Shown: positions 9,754-18,218, counted from the stretch's first letter. The stretch is 64,000 bases of DNA from Amphibacillus xylanus NBRC 15112 (GCF_000307165.1 NC_018704.1:2418001-2482000); one strand, 5' to 3'. Program-made: numbers and translations. The notes: generated by a model from the sequence alone, not told the origin.

Positions 9754-11061
9754 CTAATTCAGTTTTGGCATCAAAATTTCCAACTCAAACCAATTCCCAT
9801 TTTGATTAACATTCACCACACCACCATACTTCTGAACTGTATGTTGAATACTTTTTAAGCCATAACCATGAAGGTATGTATTTCGTTTTGTCGTTTTAGG
9901 TAAATCACCTTCAATTATTAAATCACCTTCAAAGTAATTTTCTACTCTAATCATAATAAAATTCCTTTTTGAAAAAACCGATACATGGATCAGCCTTTTC
10001 TCCTTGTCTTTAACCTTTTGTTCATATTCGATTGCATTATCTAAAGCATTCCCAAAAATTGTAGCAATATCAGCTGTACTCATTCCATTTAGTAATGATC
10101 CGTCTGCTACACAAGTTAATGTAATCTCATTCTTGATGCAGTATAAACTTTTACTTTTAAGAACTGTATCCAATACATGGTTGCCTGTTTTGTGTTCAGC
10201 TTCGTATGCTTTAATTTCTTCTTCCATCTTTTCTAAATAAGCATGTCTCTTATCTGAATCTGTCTCTGCTTTTAGAGCGATAATCTGATTTTTTAAATCA
10301 TGATATTTATAATTAATCATCTCAATACTTTCCTTAGATTGTTGATATTGTGTATATTGACTTTGCAGAATATATTGCATAGCTCTTAACTCATGCTTAA
10401 TTCTTAGATCAGTTAATTGAAGATGATACGCATGCAAGATTGTGAATCCACCTAGATCAACTAAGGTACGAATATTAAGAATCTCTTGCGCATATTGACC
10501 ACTAAAAGGTGTCTTTGATGTGACAAAACTTAAATTACTAATCGCAAAAACGGCAACCCCAATCACAACAACAGAAACTAATTCACGTCGACTAACATTC
10601 ATCATACCGTCTTCTGGAATATGCTTTCTTTCTAAAAACCAAATAGCCAAAAACGCACTGCCATAGACTAAAATCAATAAAATGATTTCTTGTAAAGAAT
10701 CTGTGAAGCCCTGTTTCCAGAAAAAATTATGTAACTGCCATTGAAAAGAAGCGACTAACTCTGCCAAAACAAATGCTTTGACCGTAAAGTAACCCGCATC
10801 CAAAAAGTTTAATTGTGTGCTTTTATAGATAAAAATAAACATTAATATAACAGCCATCGCCATACTTGGAATCCAAAAAGCTAGCGATAAATAATCGGTT
10901 ACAACCAAAAAGGTGATTTGAACAATTAAAGCGAGACTAGCGAACAAGACAAGATGGGAACGTCTCAGATGCCTTTTCAAGATAGAGATATAAATAATAC
11001 AAGCGATCCACTCGGCTAACGCTGTATATACTCGTGGAATATCAGGGAGAACATCAATCAT
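9754..11061 (-). CDS. AgrC/NatK-type sensor histidine kinase (HPK10, GHKL)
   Basis: This 435-residue protein has six or seven predicted membrane helices in residues 1-210, then a short coiled coil, the phosphoacceptor His254 in YKYHDLKNQ, and a GHKL ATPase domain. The N box is IFGNALDNAIEY and a glycine loop is HGYGLKSIQ. This is the Agr/Bln/Nat class that usually senses peptides or small ligands through its membrane domain. Its ATG overlaps the TGA of the regulator gene, so the two are translationally coupled. A terminator follows at once. The targets cannot be read from the sequence; the cell-surface GH3 and lipoprotein genes immediately downstream on the same strand are candidates. Confidence 0.9.
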   Translation of the reverse strand: MIDVLPDIPRVYTALAEWIACIIYISILKRHLRRSHLVLFASLALIVQITFLVVTDYLSLAFWIPSMAMAVILMFIFIYKSTQLNFLDAGYFTVKAFVLAELVASFQWQLHNFFWKQGFTDSLQEIILLILVYGSAFLAIWFLERKHIPEDGMMNVSRRELVSVVVIGVAVFAISNLSFVTSKTPFSGQYAQEILNIRTLVDLGGFTILHAYHLQLTDLRIKHELRAMQYILQSQYTQYQQSKESIEMINYKYHDLKNQIIALKAETDSDKRHAYLEKMEEEIKAYEAEHKTGNHVLDTVLKSKSLYCIKNEITLTCVADGSLLNGMSTADIATIFGNALDNAIEYEQKVKDKEKRLIHVSVFSKRNFIMIRVENYFEGDLIIEGDLPKTTKRNTYLHGYGLKSIQHTVQKYGGVVNVNQNGNWFELEILMPKLN

Positions 11062-11768
11062 TTAATCACCTCACCCCAATAACTAGCGAGCGCCTTCATA
11101 AAAGGTTTCTTTTTAGAACGACTAATTGGGATTTCTGCTCCACCCACTATAGCGCCGTTTTCATTTGTGCCATCGACATGCTGTAAATTGATTAAATAAC
11201 CTCGGTGCCCACGAAAGAAATGGAATTTCTCTAATTCACTTTCTAAGTCTTTCATTGTTCCCGTTGCAACATAGCTCCCTTTCTTTGTCGTAAAAATTAG
11301 ATCATGCCCCTGACTCTCAATAAAGTAAATATCAGAAGTCTCTAGCCGTATGACACCATCTTTCAATTTAACTGTCACATGTTGAGTCTCTCTTCTTTCC
11401 ATCCGATTAATTGCACGATTTAAGCGTTCTGAAAACTGGAAGTATGAAATTGGTTTTAGGATATAGTCCAAAGCATCAACAGCATAACCTTTAATGGCGA
11501 ACTGTGGCATATTCGTAATAAAGATGATCACGACCTCTGAGTCTATCTTTCTAATTTCCTCTGCCGCCGACATACCATCCATCAACGGCATTTGTACATC
11601 CATTAAAATCAGATCAAACTGTGCCTGATAATTTTCAACAAATTGATCACCGTCGGTAAAGGTTTCAATTTGGATGGCTTCATCTCGTTCTTTCTCAAAC
11701 CTTTGAAGATACTCTATCAGCTGCTTTTGATAATTAACCTCATCTTCTACAATTGCAACTCGTATCAT
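11058..11768 (-). CDS. LytTR-family response regulator
   Basis: The product has 236 residues. An N-terminal receiver domain carries acidic residues EDE at 8-10, the phosphorylated Asp57 in LMDVQMP, Thr85 and Lys105 in LKP. A LytTR DNA-binding domain follows from about residue 133 (KLKDGVIRLETSDIYFIES, FFRGHRGYLINLQHV, and IPISRSKKK). It is the partner of the overlapping AgrC-type kinase. LytTR regulators bind pairs of short direct repeats upstream of virulence, bacteriocin or surface-polymer genes. The gene is divergent from glf, with a roughly 190-bp shared upstream region. Confidence 0.93.
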   Translation of the reverse strand: MIRVAIVEDEVNYQKQLIEYLQRFEKERDEAIQIETFTDGDQFVENYQAQFDLILMDVQMPLMDGMSAAEEIRKIDSEVVIIFITNMPQFAIKGYAVDALDYILKPISYFQFSERLNRAINRMERRETQHVTVKLKDGVIRLETSDIYFIESQGHDLIFTTKKGSYVATGTMKDLESELEKFHFFRGHRGYLINLQHVDGTNENGAIVGGAEIPISRSKKKPFMKALASYWGEVIK

Positions 11769-11955
11769 TTTTATCCTCCTAAAAATTTCTCCTATACTCC
11801 AATCGTGTCGTATATAGTCTAGTTACTATACATTATACTACAAACACCTCTATGGTTATACAAGTTTCCCCCCTAGCATTGCTAATTGGTTTTGCTTGTG
11901 AAATAATATGAAAAACAGAAATATTTTATCGATGTACAAAAGGAGTATCTAAGCT

Positions 11956-13059
11956 ATGTATGATTATTTAATTGTTGGTGCCGGCCTATTTGGATCGATT
12001 TTTGCCTATGAAGCAAAACAAAGGGGCAAAAAGTGCCTAGTAATCGATAAGCGCAACCATATTGGCGGAAATGTTTACACAAAAGAAGTCGAAGGAATTC
12101 AAGTTCATGAATATGGTGCTCACATTTTCCATACTAACAACAAACGTATTTGGGATTATGTGAATCAATTTGCTGAATTTAACCGGTATACAAACTCACC
12201 GATTGCGAATTATAAGGGAGAAATCTATAATCTTCCTTTTAACATGAACACATTTCATAAATTATGGGGAGTAACGAGTCCAGAAGAAGCAAAACGAAAG
12301 ATAGAGGAACAAAGAAAGACCGCTAATATTTCACAACCGAGCAACCTAGAAGAACAAGCTATTTCGCTCGTCGGTACCGATATTTATCAAAAATTAATTA
12401 AAGGTTATACAGAAAAACAATGGGGTCGGCCAGCAAATGAACTACCTGCTTTTATTATTAAAAGACTCCCCGTTCGTTTCACTTATGATAATAACTACTT
12501 TAATGATCGATTTCAAGGGATTCCTGTTGGGGGTTATACTCAAATCTTTGAAAAGTTACTTGATGGAATTGATGTTAAATTAAAAACCGACTTCTTTAAA
12601 GAGCGAGAGGAATTAGAAACACTCGCAAATAAAATTGTTTTCACAGGTATGATTGATCAATTTTACGATTATCAATTTGGCGTCCTAAATTATCGTAGTT
12701 TGAAATTTGAAACGAATGTTTTAGATGATACGGACAATTTTCAAGGGAATGCCGTTGTTAACTATACTGACAGTGAAACGACGTATACACGAATTATCGA
12801 ACATAAACACTTTGAGTTTGGTAAACAAGAGAAAACCGTCATCACAAAAGAATATCCAATGGAGTGGGAACAGGGGCTTGAGCCATACTATCCAATTAAC
12901 GATGATGAAAATAATACGGTCTATAAAAAATATAAAGATCTAGCTGATCAAGAAGCTAAAGTCATCTTTGGTGGAAGATTGGCTAACTATAAATATTATG
13001 ATATGCATCAAGTGATTGGTGAAGCATTAGTAACGGTTGAAAAAGAGTTTGGCAAATAG
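11956..13059 (+). CDS. glf: UDP-galactopyranose mutase
   Basis: This 367-residue flavoenzyme interconverts UDP-galactopyranose and UDP-galactofuranose, the donor for galactofuranose-containing surface glycans. The N-terminal FAD-binding fold is DYLIVGAGLFGSIFA, with the family signatures VHEYGAHIFHTN, YTEKQWG and IPVGGYTQIFEKLL. The C-terminal GGRLANYKYYDMHQVIGEAL supplies the remaining FAD and substrate contacts. The length is exactly typical. AAAGGAG lies about 10 bases before the ATG. It stands alone on the plus strand between the LytTR system and the mobile-DNA region, with no glycan gene cluster attached. Confidence 0.97.
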   Translation: MYDYLIVGAGLFGSIFAYEAKQRGKKCLVIDKRNHIGGNVYTKEVEGIQVHEYGAHIFHTNNKRIWDYVNQFAEFNRYTNSPIANYKGEIYNLPFNMNTFHKLWGVTSPEEAKRKIEEQRKTANISQPSNLEEQAISLVGTDIYQKLIKGYTEKQWGRPANELPAFIIKRLPVRFTYDNNYFNDRFQGIPVGGYTQIFEKLLDGIDVKLKTDFFKEREELETLANKIVFTGMIDQFYDYQFGVLNYRSLKFETNVLDDTDNFQGNAVVNYTDSETTYTRIIEHKHFEFGKQEKTVITKEYPMEWEQGLEPYYPINDDENNTVYKKYKDLADQEAKVIFGGRLANYKYYDMHQVIGEALVTVEKEFGK

Positions 13060-13068
13060 CAAACCTAG

Positions 13069-13103
13069 TAGGCGTCAAGATAACGATTCGTTTTTGACGC
13101 CTA
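13069..13103. terminator. Bidirectional hairpin between glf and a convergent gene
   Basis: TAGGCGTCAA at 13069-13078 pairs perfectly with TTGACGCCTA at 13094-13103. It lies between the convergent stop codons of glf and the hypothetical membrane protein. T-runs are weak on both sides, so termination is inferred from position. Confidence 0.6.
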
Positions 13104-13112
13104 ATTAGCTTA

Positions 13113-13736
13113 TTAGTTCCACCAATACTTCATTTCTTTAAAGGTAACATCCCACAACTTTGCATTTCCTTCAATTGTTATTGTAAGTTCATTTACCTTG
13201 TCGATATTAAATTCAGAAGAAGCATGGACTTTATCAGAATAGGTTTCTACTTCTTCACTATCAACAGAAATAACTACTTTACCCTCATAGTCACTTACAT
13301 TATCGGGAATCCCATAGTTTAAAGAAAGCACAATATCTTTGCCCTCAAAATCACAGGTTAATATTTCCACATTGTTGTCTTCACTACCATACATGTTTAT
13401 TTCCGGCTCAATTATTTCATCTCCAATTTCGAAACTTTGGAGATTATTATGTACTGATAGATTGCTGTTACTTTCCCGTTCATTTAAAGCGATAACTGGT
13501 CCTACTATTTTGGTGAAGGATTTGTTTAACAATTCTGAGAAACCGATTATTGCTGTTGCAAGGACAACAATTGAGATAGCTGTAACGACAAGTTCTTTCC
13601 AAATACCCCTAAAATGAATTCCAATTTTGCATGACAAAAACCTACTGATGCACCTAATGAGTTTATTAGGTTCGATAATTTTTGGTGTTGGTAAGTTCTT
13701 TTTTCGAATTCGCTGACACCTTTTTTGTGTTTTCAT
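13113..13736 (-). CDS. Hypothetical single-pass membrane protein
   Basis: This 207-residue product has a very basic N-terminus (KTQKRCQRIRKK), one strong membrane helix at about 48-68, and an acidic extracytoplasmic part rich in beta-strand patterns (IVLSLNYGIPDNVSDYEGKVVISVDSEE). I recognise no family. The start lies next to an ISL3 transposase remnant on the other strand, so the first residues could have been created or altered by that insertion. ATG codons within the first 50 codons are lacking, which favours this start. Expression and function are unknown. Confidence 0.5.
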   Translation of the reverse strand: MKTQKRCQRIRKKNLPTPKIIEPNKLIRCISRFLSCKIGIHFRGIWKELVVTAISIVVLATAIIGFSELLNKSFTKIVGPVIALNERESNSNLSVHNNLQSFEIGDEIIEPEINMYGSEDNNVEILTCDFEGKDIVLSLNYGIPDNVSDYEGKVVISVDSEEVETYSDKVHASSEFNIDKVNELTITIEGNAKLWDVTFKEMKYWWN

Positions 13737-14114
13737 AGAAAAAGGCCAGTAGATTCCTTGACTGAAAAAATGATGGTTAATTCTCTCTTATCAATTGATA
13801 CAGAATTTAGTTGGATCTATGAGCTAATTAATGATTTAAAATACAGCTTGTTCATCGGTAATTTCAATCATTTTAAATACCACCTACAGCGTAGTAAAGA
13901 GCGACCACTCCGGAGATATATACGAACAACCCTTCAAACTTTAGAATATTATTCGGAAGCGATTCAAAATTCTTGTCACTATAATTTATCAAATGGACAT
14001 TTAGAAGGGATAAACAATAAAATAAAAACAATGAAACGTACCGGGTTTGGATATAGAAATTTTGATCATCTAAAAACAAGAGCTATGATTAGTCTAATAA
14101 TTAATAAAGAATGA
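13725..14114 (+). pseudogene. ISL3-family transposase, C-terminal remnant
   Basis: About 125 residues of the C-terminal end of an ISL3-type DDE transposase survive. The segment NLSNGHLEGINNKIKTMKR followed by TGFGYRNFDHLKTRAM is the diagnostic end of the family and carries its last catalytic Glu. Full-length proteins have about 400 residues, so roughly two thirds is missing and the remnant cannot be active. It lies directly upstream of the IS110 element and marks this as a repeatedly used insertion region. Confidence 0.85.
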
Positions 14115-14363
14115 TAACCATAAGGTTAGATCACTTACATTTATAGAGGAACGAAATCAAGAGGAAACTGCTTAGTTAAAATAGCAGCCATTTAATTAGG
14201 AAGTGAAAAACAGCAGGTGAAATACACGAGACTCCTGCGGGAATAAGTCTTTTCGGTGGGACGAGTAATCGCAGTCCCAGCACGAGCTGAAGATCCACTA
14301 AGGCAAGCGCTCTTTGCTTGCCTTAGTTAGCTAAAAACCGTGCCCGCGGAAACATACTAAGAT

Positions 14364-14550
14364 TAGTAGTACAAGACCTAGGCCAGGTTTTGTGCTACTA
14401 TTTTTTTATAGTAGAAGTGAAGTAAAGCCGAATCACGCTAAGGACCTTGAGTTCGACGATCGGAAACTGGCTAACTTCACTCCCTTATTTGAATCAGCTT
14501 AGTATGTTGGGTCCCCAGAGACCGTGTATAAGAAAGTGGAATCGATAAGG
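14364..14550 (+). ncRNA. Candidate bridge RNA of the IS110 element
   Basis: Three hairpins lie in a row. The first is a 5' stem TAGTAGTACAA/TTGTGCTACTA (14364-14400, one G-U pair). The second is a stem AGTGAAGT/ACTTCACT plus AGCC/GGCT (14416-14481) enclosing a 39-base loop. The third is a stem CCTTAT/ATAAGG (14483-14550) enclosing a large loop with an inner GGTC/GACC hairpin. In the third loop CTTAGTATGTT (14498-14508) is the exact reverse complement of the left element end 14351-14361, and TAAGAAAG (14529-14536) is identical to the right junction 15963-15970. In the second loop CGGAAA (14461-14466) is identical to the left target flank 14347-14352. This matches the published IS110 bridge-RNA plan of 5' hairpin, target-binding loop and donor-binding loop. 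The T-run at 14401-14407 after the first hairpin could also stop read-through from outside. Confidence 0.75.
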
Positions 14551-14592
14551 TAAAGTGGAGACTTCTACAAAAATATTAAGGAGGAGAAGAAA

Positions 14593-15813
14593 ATGAGATG
14601 CGTTATTGCTTTCGACGTTAGTCGAAAGAGTAGTACCATGGCCGCTTACAACGAGCAAGGTAACTGTGAATTTGAAGGGAGGTTAATTCATTCAAAAACG
14701 GGATTCTCTAATTTAAGTAAAATCATTAAAGATCTAAGTGAAAAGAATAATTATACCTTAGAATTTGTTTTTGAAGCGACTGGAGTATATTCGGCTGCTT
14801 TAGAACGATTCTTACGAGAGAATAATCTCGTTTATTATTCTTTAAATCCTTTATTAGCACACCTTAACACCCAATCTCTAAGAAGAAACAAAACAGATAT
14901 AAGTGATGCGCATCAACTGGCTAAGAATCATTTTAAAAACGATTATTTCCAAACTTATCGCGAAGATTCTTATTACGAACAGATGCGTACAATGTCACGT
15001 CGCTATGATGAGATTATGAAAGAGAAGATTCAGTACAAAAATCGACTACATGCATCATTACAATTATCTTTCCCAGACTTTGATACGGCTTTTATTAACA
15101 AATCAAAACTTTATTATAATCTTGTACAAGTATTCCCTCACCCAAACTTGATATTAAAACGATCTAAAACAGTTATTAAAAATCGTATTAAAAAATGCAC
15201 TAAGAAAAACTATTCATTAAAAAAGTTAGAGGAAAGAGCAATTTTATTGATTGAAATCGCAAAGGATTCATTTCCAGCAGTTGATGAAACAGACTATTCT
15301 TGTGAGTTAGTAAGGGATTATGCCAAGAAAATATTAGAGATGGAGGAAGAGCAAGATGAAATCATTCAAAGAATGACAGAAATGTCAAAAGACCGTAAAG
15401 AATACAGGATCCTTCGGTCATTTCCCGGAATAAAAGATAAATTAGCCTGTAGAATCATAGCTGAACTAGGGGATTTAACACGTTTTAAAAATAATAAACA
15501 ACTAAATGCATACGCCGGTATAGATATCGTAAGATATCAGTCTGGAAATATGGAGTATAAAGATCGTATAAATAAACGAGGTAATAGTAGACTGCGTGGT
15601 ATTTTGTATTTTATGATTGTCTCAATGCTTTCTGCTAAAGGAAAACAAATAAATCATTTAGTTGATTATTATTATAAATTAAAAAAACAACCCTATAATA
15701 AGCATCATAAGGTTGCAGTAGTCGCTTGTATGAATAAATTCTTGAAAGTCACATTTCATCTTATTCAAAACGACCTATTGTATGATTATGAGAAAGCTTC
15801 AAGCCAACAATAA
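14593..15813 (+). CDS. IS110-family transposase (DEDD recombinase)
   Basis: The product has 406 residues. The N-terminal RuvC-like DEDD domain shows Asp8 (AFDVSRKSS), Glu61 (FEATGVYS), Asp102 and Asp105 (KTDISDAHQLA). A central coiled-coil region follows. The C-terminal Tnp_IS110/IS116/IS902 domain has SFPGIKDKLACRIIAELGD and the catalytic Ser332 in KRGNSRLRG. All expected catalytic residues are present, so the enzyme should be active. It makes RNA-guided strand exchange between the element ends and a target through a serine-DNA intermediate. AAGGAGGAG is well placed before the ATG. The bridge RNA is encoded just upstream on the same strand, the usual arrangement of the IS110 group as opposed to the IS1111 group. 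Confidence 0.95.
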   Translation: MRCVIAFDVSRKSSTMAAYNEQGNCEFEGRLIHSKTGFSNLSKIIKDLSEKNNYTLEFVFEATGVYSAALERFLRENNLVYYSLNPLLAHLNTQSLRRNKTDISDAHQLAKNHFKNDYFQTYREDSYYEQMRTMSRRYDEIMKEKIQYKNRLHASLQLSFPDFDTAFINKSKLYYNLVQVFPHPNLILKRSKTVIKNRIKKCTKKNYSLKKLEERAILLIEIAKDSFPAVDETDYSCELVRDYAKKILEMEEEQDEIIQRMTEMSKDRKEYRILRSFPGIKDKLACRIIAELGDLTRFKNNKQLNAYAGIDIVRYQSGNMEYKDRINKRGNSRLRGILYFMIVSMLSAKGKQINHLVDYYYKLKKQPYNKHHKVAVVACMNKFLKVTFHLIQNDLLYDYEKASSQQ

Positions 15814-15838
15814 TCATACTATGATTTAATTATAACAC

Positions 15839-15877
15839 AATAGACCTTGAAAAAAGACAAAAAACACAAGGTCTATT
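15839..15877 (+). terminator. Hairpin after the IS110 transposase
   Basis: AATAGACCTTG and CAAGGTCTATT pair perfectly over 11 bp around a purine-rich 17-base loop, 26 bp after the stop codon. There is no T-run, so it may end or protect the transposase mRNA rather than be a textbook terminator. Confidence 0.5.
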
Positions 15878-15889
15878 CGAAGTGCAAAA

Positions 15890-15935
15890 TTTTAATTAAT
15901 TCCCGGAGGGGTACCCCTCCGGGAATTAATTAAAA
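15890..15935. repeat. Perfect 46-bp palindrome in the IS110 right end
   Basis: The sequence is symmetric about GGTACC at 15910-15915, with 23-bp arms, no loop and no mismatch. The inner part is GC-rich (CCCGGAGGGG), the outer part AT-only. Perfect loopless palindromes of this size are genetically unstable, so its survival suggests a function or a recent origin. Confidence 0.9.
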
Positions 15936-16081
15936 AAAGGGATTTAAACACTTGACTAAACGTAAGAAAGCGAGTGTATTTCACCTGCGGTGAACAAGTT
16001 GTATCTTAATTAAAATTAATAGAAATTTATTCTCAGCTAATTATAAAACCAACCGACACTATTTGACATTGAACCTTTTAA

Positions 16082-17290
16082 TTATGCTAAGGCACGTTTT
16101 TGTTCGAGCGCTTGCTGATGATTTTCTTTTACTTTATTTAATAAATCTTGATCAGTTAACAAGCGGTACCCGGTAATCGCTAAAGCTTTAGCACCTGTAA
16201 TAATTGCTTGATCTCCTTCAGGTGATTTTGCCGCTTCACGGAATTCGACAGTATGACCAGCTAAATCATCCGGACCAATCTTAATACCACCATGTGCAGT
16301 TGGAACTTCATAACTGATATTACCTGCATCTGTTGAACCTTTACCTTTTCGTTTTTCAATAATAACCTCTTCACCAACCGCTGTTAATGCTTCTGCCAAT
16401 ACTTCATCTAATAGCGGTGTTGGCACTAAATCTTTAACCACATTTTGAAAACGTTCGATAACAACTTTTGTACCCGTTGCTAAAGCTGCTCCCTTTGCAA
16501 CTGCACGCACCTTTTCAGATGTTTCTTCGGTCTTCTTCCATGATTCCGCACGAATATAAAATCGTGCCGATGCAAACTCAGGGATAATATTCGGTGCATC
16601 TCCGCCATGCGTAATGATTCCATGAATCCGAACATCACTAGGTAGTTGTTGTCGTAAGGCGTTTATACCATTAAATAATTGAATCACACCATCTAATGCA
16701 TTGACACCTAAATGTGGTGCACCAGAGGCGTGTGCTGGCTTACCATAAAATTTAAAGTCGAGTGGGTCAACAGCTAATGATTCAGGTGTTAAGCTTGTTT
16801 TACCACCTGGATGTAGCATTAAAGCAACATCAACATCCTCTAGGAAGCCTTGATCTGCAAAACTACCCTTCGCACTACCATTAGGGCCCCCCTCTTCAGC
16901 TGGTGTACCTAGAACAACAACACGGCCGCCTGTCTTTTCAATCTCTTCACCTAACGCAACTGCAGCAGCGATACTTGTTGTTCCAATTATATTATGACCA
17001 CATGCATGACCAAGACCAGGTAATGCATCGTACTCTGCAAGATATGCAATAGTAGGGCCAGGCTTTTTACTATCCTTAACTGCATAAAATGCCGTTTCGT
17101 GTCCTGCGACACCCTGCTCAACTTGAAAACCAAACTTTTTCAAATTAAAACTATGAAGGTCAGAAGCAAAGTACTCCTGATTGCCGATTTCAGGTTTTTC
17201 ATGAATTTGATGACTTGTTTTAATGTATAACTCTCGGTTTTCTTCAATTGACTCAAATAGCCTCTGTTCTACAGTTTTACTAATTGTCAT
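16082..17290 (-). CDS. M20-family amidohydrolase (aminoacylase/AbgB-like)
   Basis: This 402-residue protein is a zinc-dependent M20D peptidase-like hydrolase that removes an acyl or aminobenzoyl group from an N-blocked amino acid. The motif LGHACGHN carries metal ligands, and TPAEEGG holds the catalytic Glu pair. KFYGKPAHASGAPHLGVNALDG starts the dimerisation lid domain, and a late AGHTVEFR His completes the metal site. It is the last gene of the SAM-riboswitch-controlled metNIQ operon, 27 bp after metQ. Its substrate is therefore probably an N-acylated sulfur amino acid taken up by that transporter; this is inference from context. AGGGGGAA precedes the ATG. Confidence 0.88.
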   Translation of the reverse strand: MTISKTVEQRLFESIEENRELYIKTSHQIHEKPEIGNQEYFASDLHSFNLKKFGFQVEQGVAGHETAFYAVKDSKKPGPTIAYLAEYDALPGLGHACGHNIIGTTSIAAAVALGEEIEKTGGRVVVLGTPAEEGGPNGSAKGSFADQGFLEDVDVALMLHPGGKTSLTPESLAVDPLDFKFYGKPAHASGAPHLGVNALDGVIQLFNGINALRQQLPSDVRIHGIITHGGDAPNIIPEFASARFYIRAESWKKTEETSEKVRAVAKGAALATGTKVVIERFQNVVKDLVPTPLLDEVLAEALTAVGEEVIIEKRKGKGSTDAGNISYEVPTAHGGIKIGPDDLAGHTVEFREAAKSPEGDQAIITGAKALAITGYRLLTDQDLLNKVKENHQQALEQKRALA

Positions 17291-17317
17291 TATAAATTCC
17301 CCCTATGAATTTTTAAT

Positions 17318-18190
17318 TTAATTCCCTTGCTTTAACTCCTCAAATAACTGTTCAATTTCCTCATCGGATAACTCAATAATAAACGACCCGTGATTTGTAT
17401 CTTCAGCAATGGCTGCTGCAATATCTGGTTCTTGATACAATTCAACAATCTTTTTATAGACTTCGTTATCTTTATCTTCTGTTCGAGCTGCAATCAAATT
17501 GATGTATGGATAGACACTCTCATCCTCACCTGATTCTCTGTAAATTGGGTCATTCGCAGGATCAAAACCAGCCTGACCGGCAATTCCGTTGTTGATAATA
17601 GATCCAGCGACATCTGGTAAAACGCGCGGTGTTTGCTGTGCTACCATTGGGATAATTTCAAGATTTAGTGGGTTATCTATTACCTTGCTTGGATCACCAA
17701 ACAGACCAAAATCATCTGCAAGTGTAATCAAACCAGCGCTCTCTAATAATCGCAATGCTCGTGCTTGGTTCGATGGGTCATCTGGAATTGCAATTTTGTC
17801 GCCTGCTTTTAATTCACTGATATTTGTTATTTTTTCTGAATAAAGACCTAACGGTGCAAAAACTGTTGAACCAATCGGATAAAGGTCATTGCCACTTTCA
17901 TTAACGTACTGTGCTAAGAAGGAAAAGTGTTGGAAAGCATTTAAATCAACTTCACCTTCAGCAAGTGCATTGTTTGGAATTGTATAATCGGTGAACTCAA
18001 CTAACTCGATTTCAATGCCTTCTTTTGCAGCTTTTTCTTTTAAAATTGGCCACTGCTTACCGTCTGAACCGTTCACTCCAATTTTGACAAGTACAGGATC
18101 ATCTGCTGTTGCAGTCTTACCACTTGTTGAATCACACGCGACTAGAAACAAGACGACAAGTAAAACTAATAAACTCTTAAACTTTTTCAT
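17318..18190 (-). CDS. metQ: Methionine ABC transporter substrate-binding lipoprotein
   Basis: This 290-residue NlpA/MetQ-family protein has a signal peptide ending in the lipobox FLVAC, so it is anchored outside the membrane and binds methionine for the MetNI importer. Family signatures are VKIGVNGSDGKQWPILKEKA near the N-terminus, then VDLNAFQHFSFL and KIAIPDDPSNQARALRLLESAGLI. It lies 28 bp after metI in the SAM-controlled operon. Length and motifs are typical. Confidence 0.95.
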   Translation of the reverse strand: MKKFKSLLVLLVVLFLVACDSTSGKTATADDPVLVKIGVNGSDGKQWPILKEKAAKEGIEIELVEFTDYTIPNNALAEGEVDLNAFQHFSFLAQYVNESGNDLYPIGSTVFAPLGLYSEKITNISELKAGDKIAIPDDPSNQARALRLLESAGLITLADDFGLFGDPSKVIDNPLNLEIIPMVAQQTPRVLPDVAGSIINNGIAGQAGFDPANDPIYRESGEDESVYPYINLIAARTEDKDNEVYKKIVELYQEPDIAAAIAEDTNHGSFIIELSDEEIEQLFEELKQGN

Positions 18191-18218
18191 AATTAGATCT
18201 CTCCCTTATTTTCAAAAA

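Larger units (their letters stand above)
14353..15969 (+). mobile_element. IS110-family insertion sequence with bridge-RNA left end
   Basis: This roughly 1.6-kb element has no long terminal inverted repeats, as expected for IS110. The left non-coding end (about 240 bp) is long and highly structured. The transposase follows, and a right end of about 155 bp contains two hairpins. The boundaries come from the interrupted host repeat: the left flank ends CGGAAA and the right flank resumes with GCGAG. The trinucleotide AAA occurs at both junctions, so the exact cut is uncertain by about three bases. The element looks complete. Confidence 0.85.
14213..15988. repeat. Interspersed hairpin repeat, interrupted by the IS110 element
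   Basis: The 15-base arm GCAGGTGAAATACAC (14213-14227) has its exact inverted copy GTGTATTTCACCTGC at 15974-15988. Between them, after removing the IS110 element, the sequence runs GACTCCTGCGGG ... CGTGCCCGCGGAAAGCGAG. This is the layout of a roughly 160-bp GC-richer hairpin repeat that I recall from many Bacillaceae genomes (recalled, not searched). The IS110 element has entered after CGGAAA, splitting the repeat into 14213-14352 and 15970-15988. Confidence 0.6.

Noticed and set aside
15890-15935. Standard Rho-independent terminator
   Set aside because: The stem has no loop and the plus strand is followed by A rather than T; it is described as a palindrome instead.
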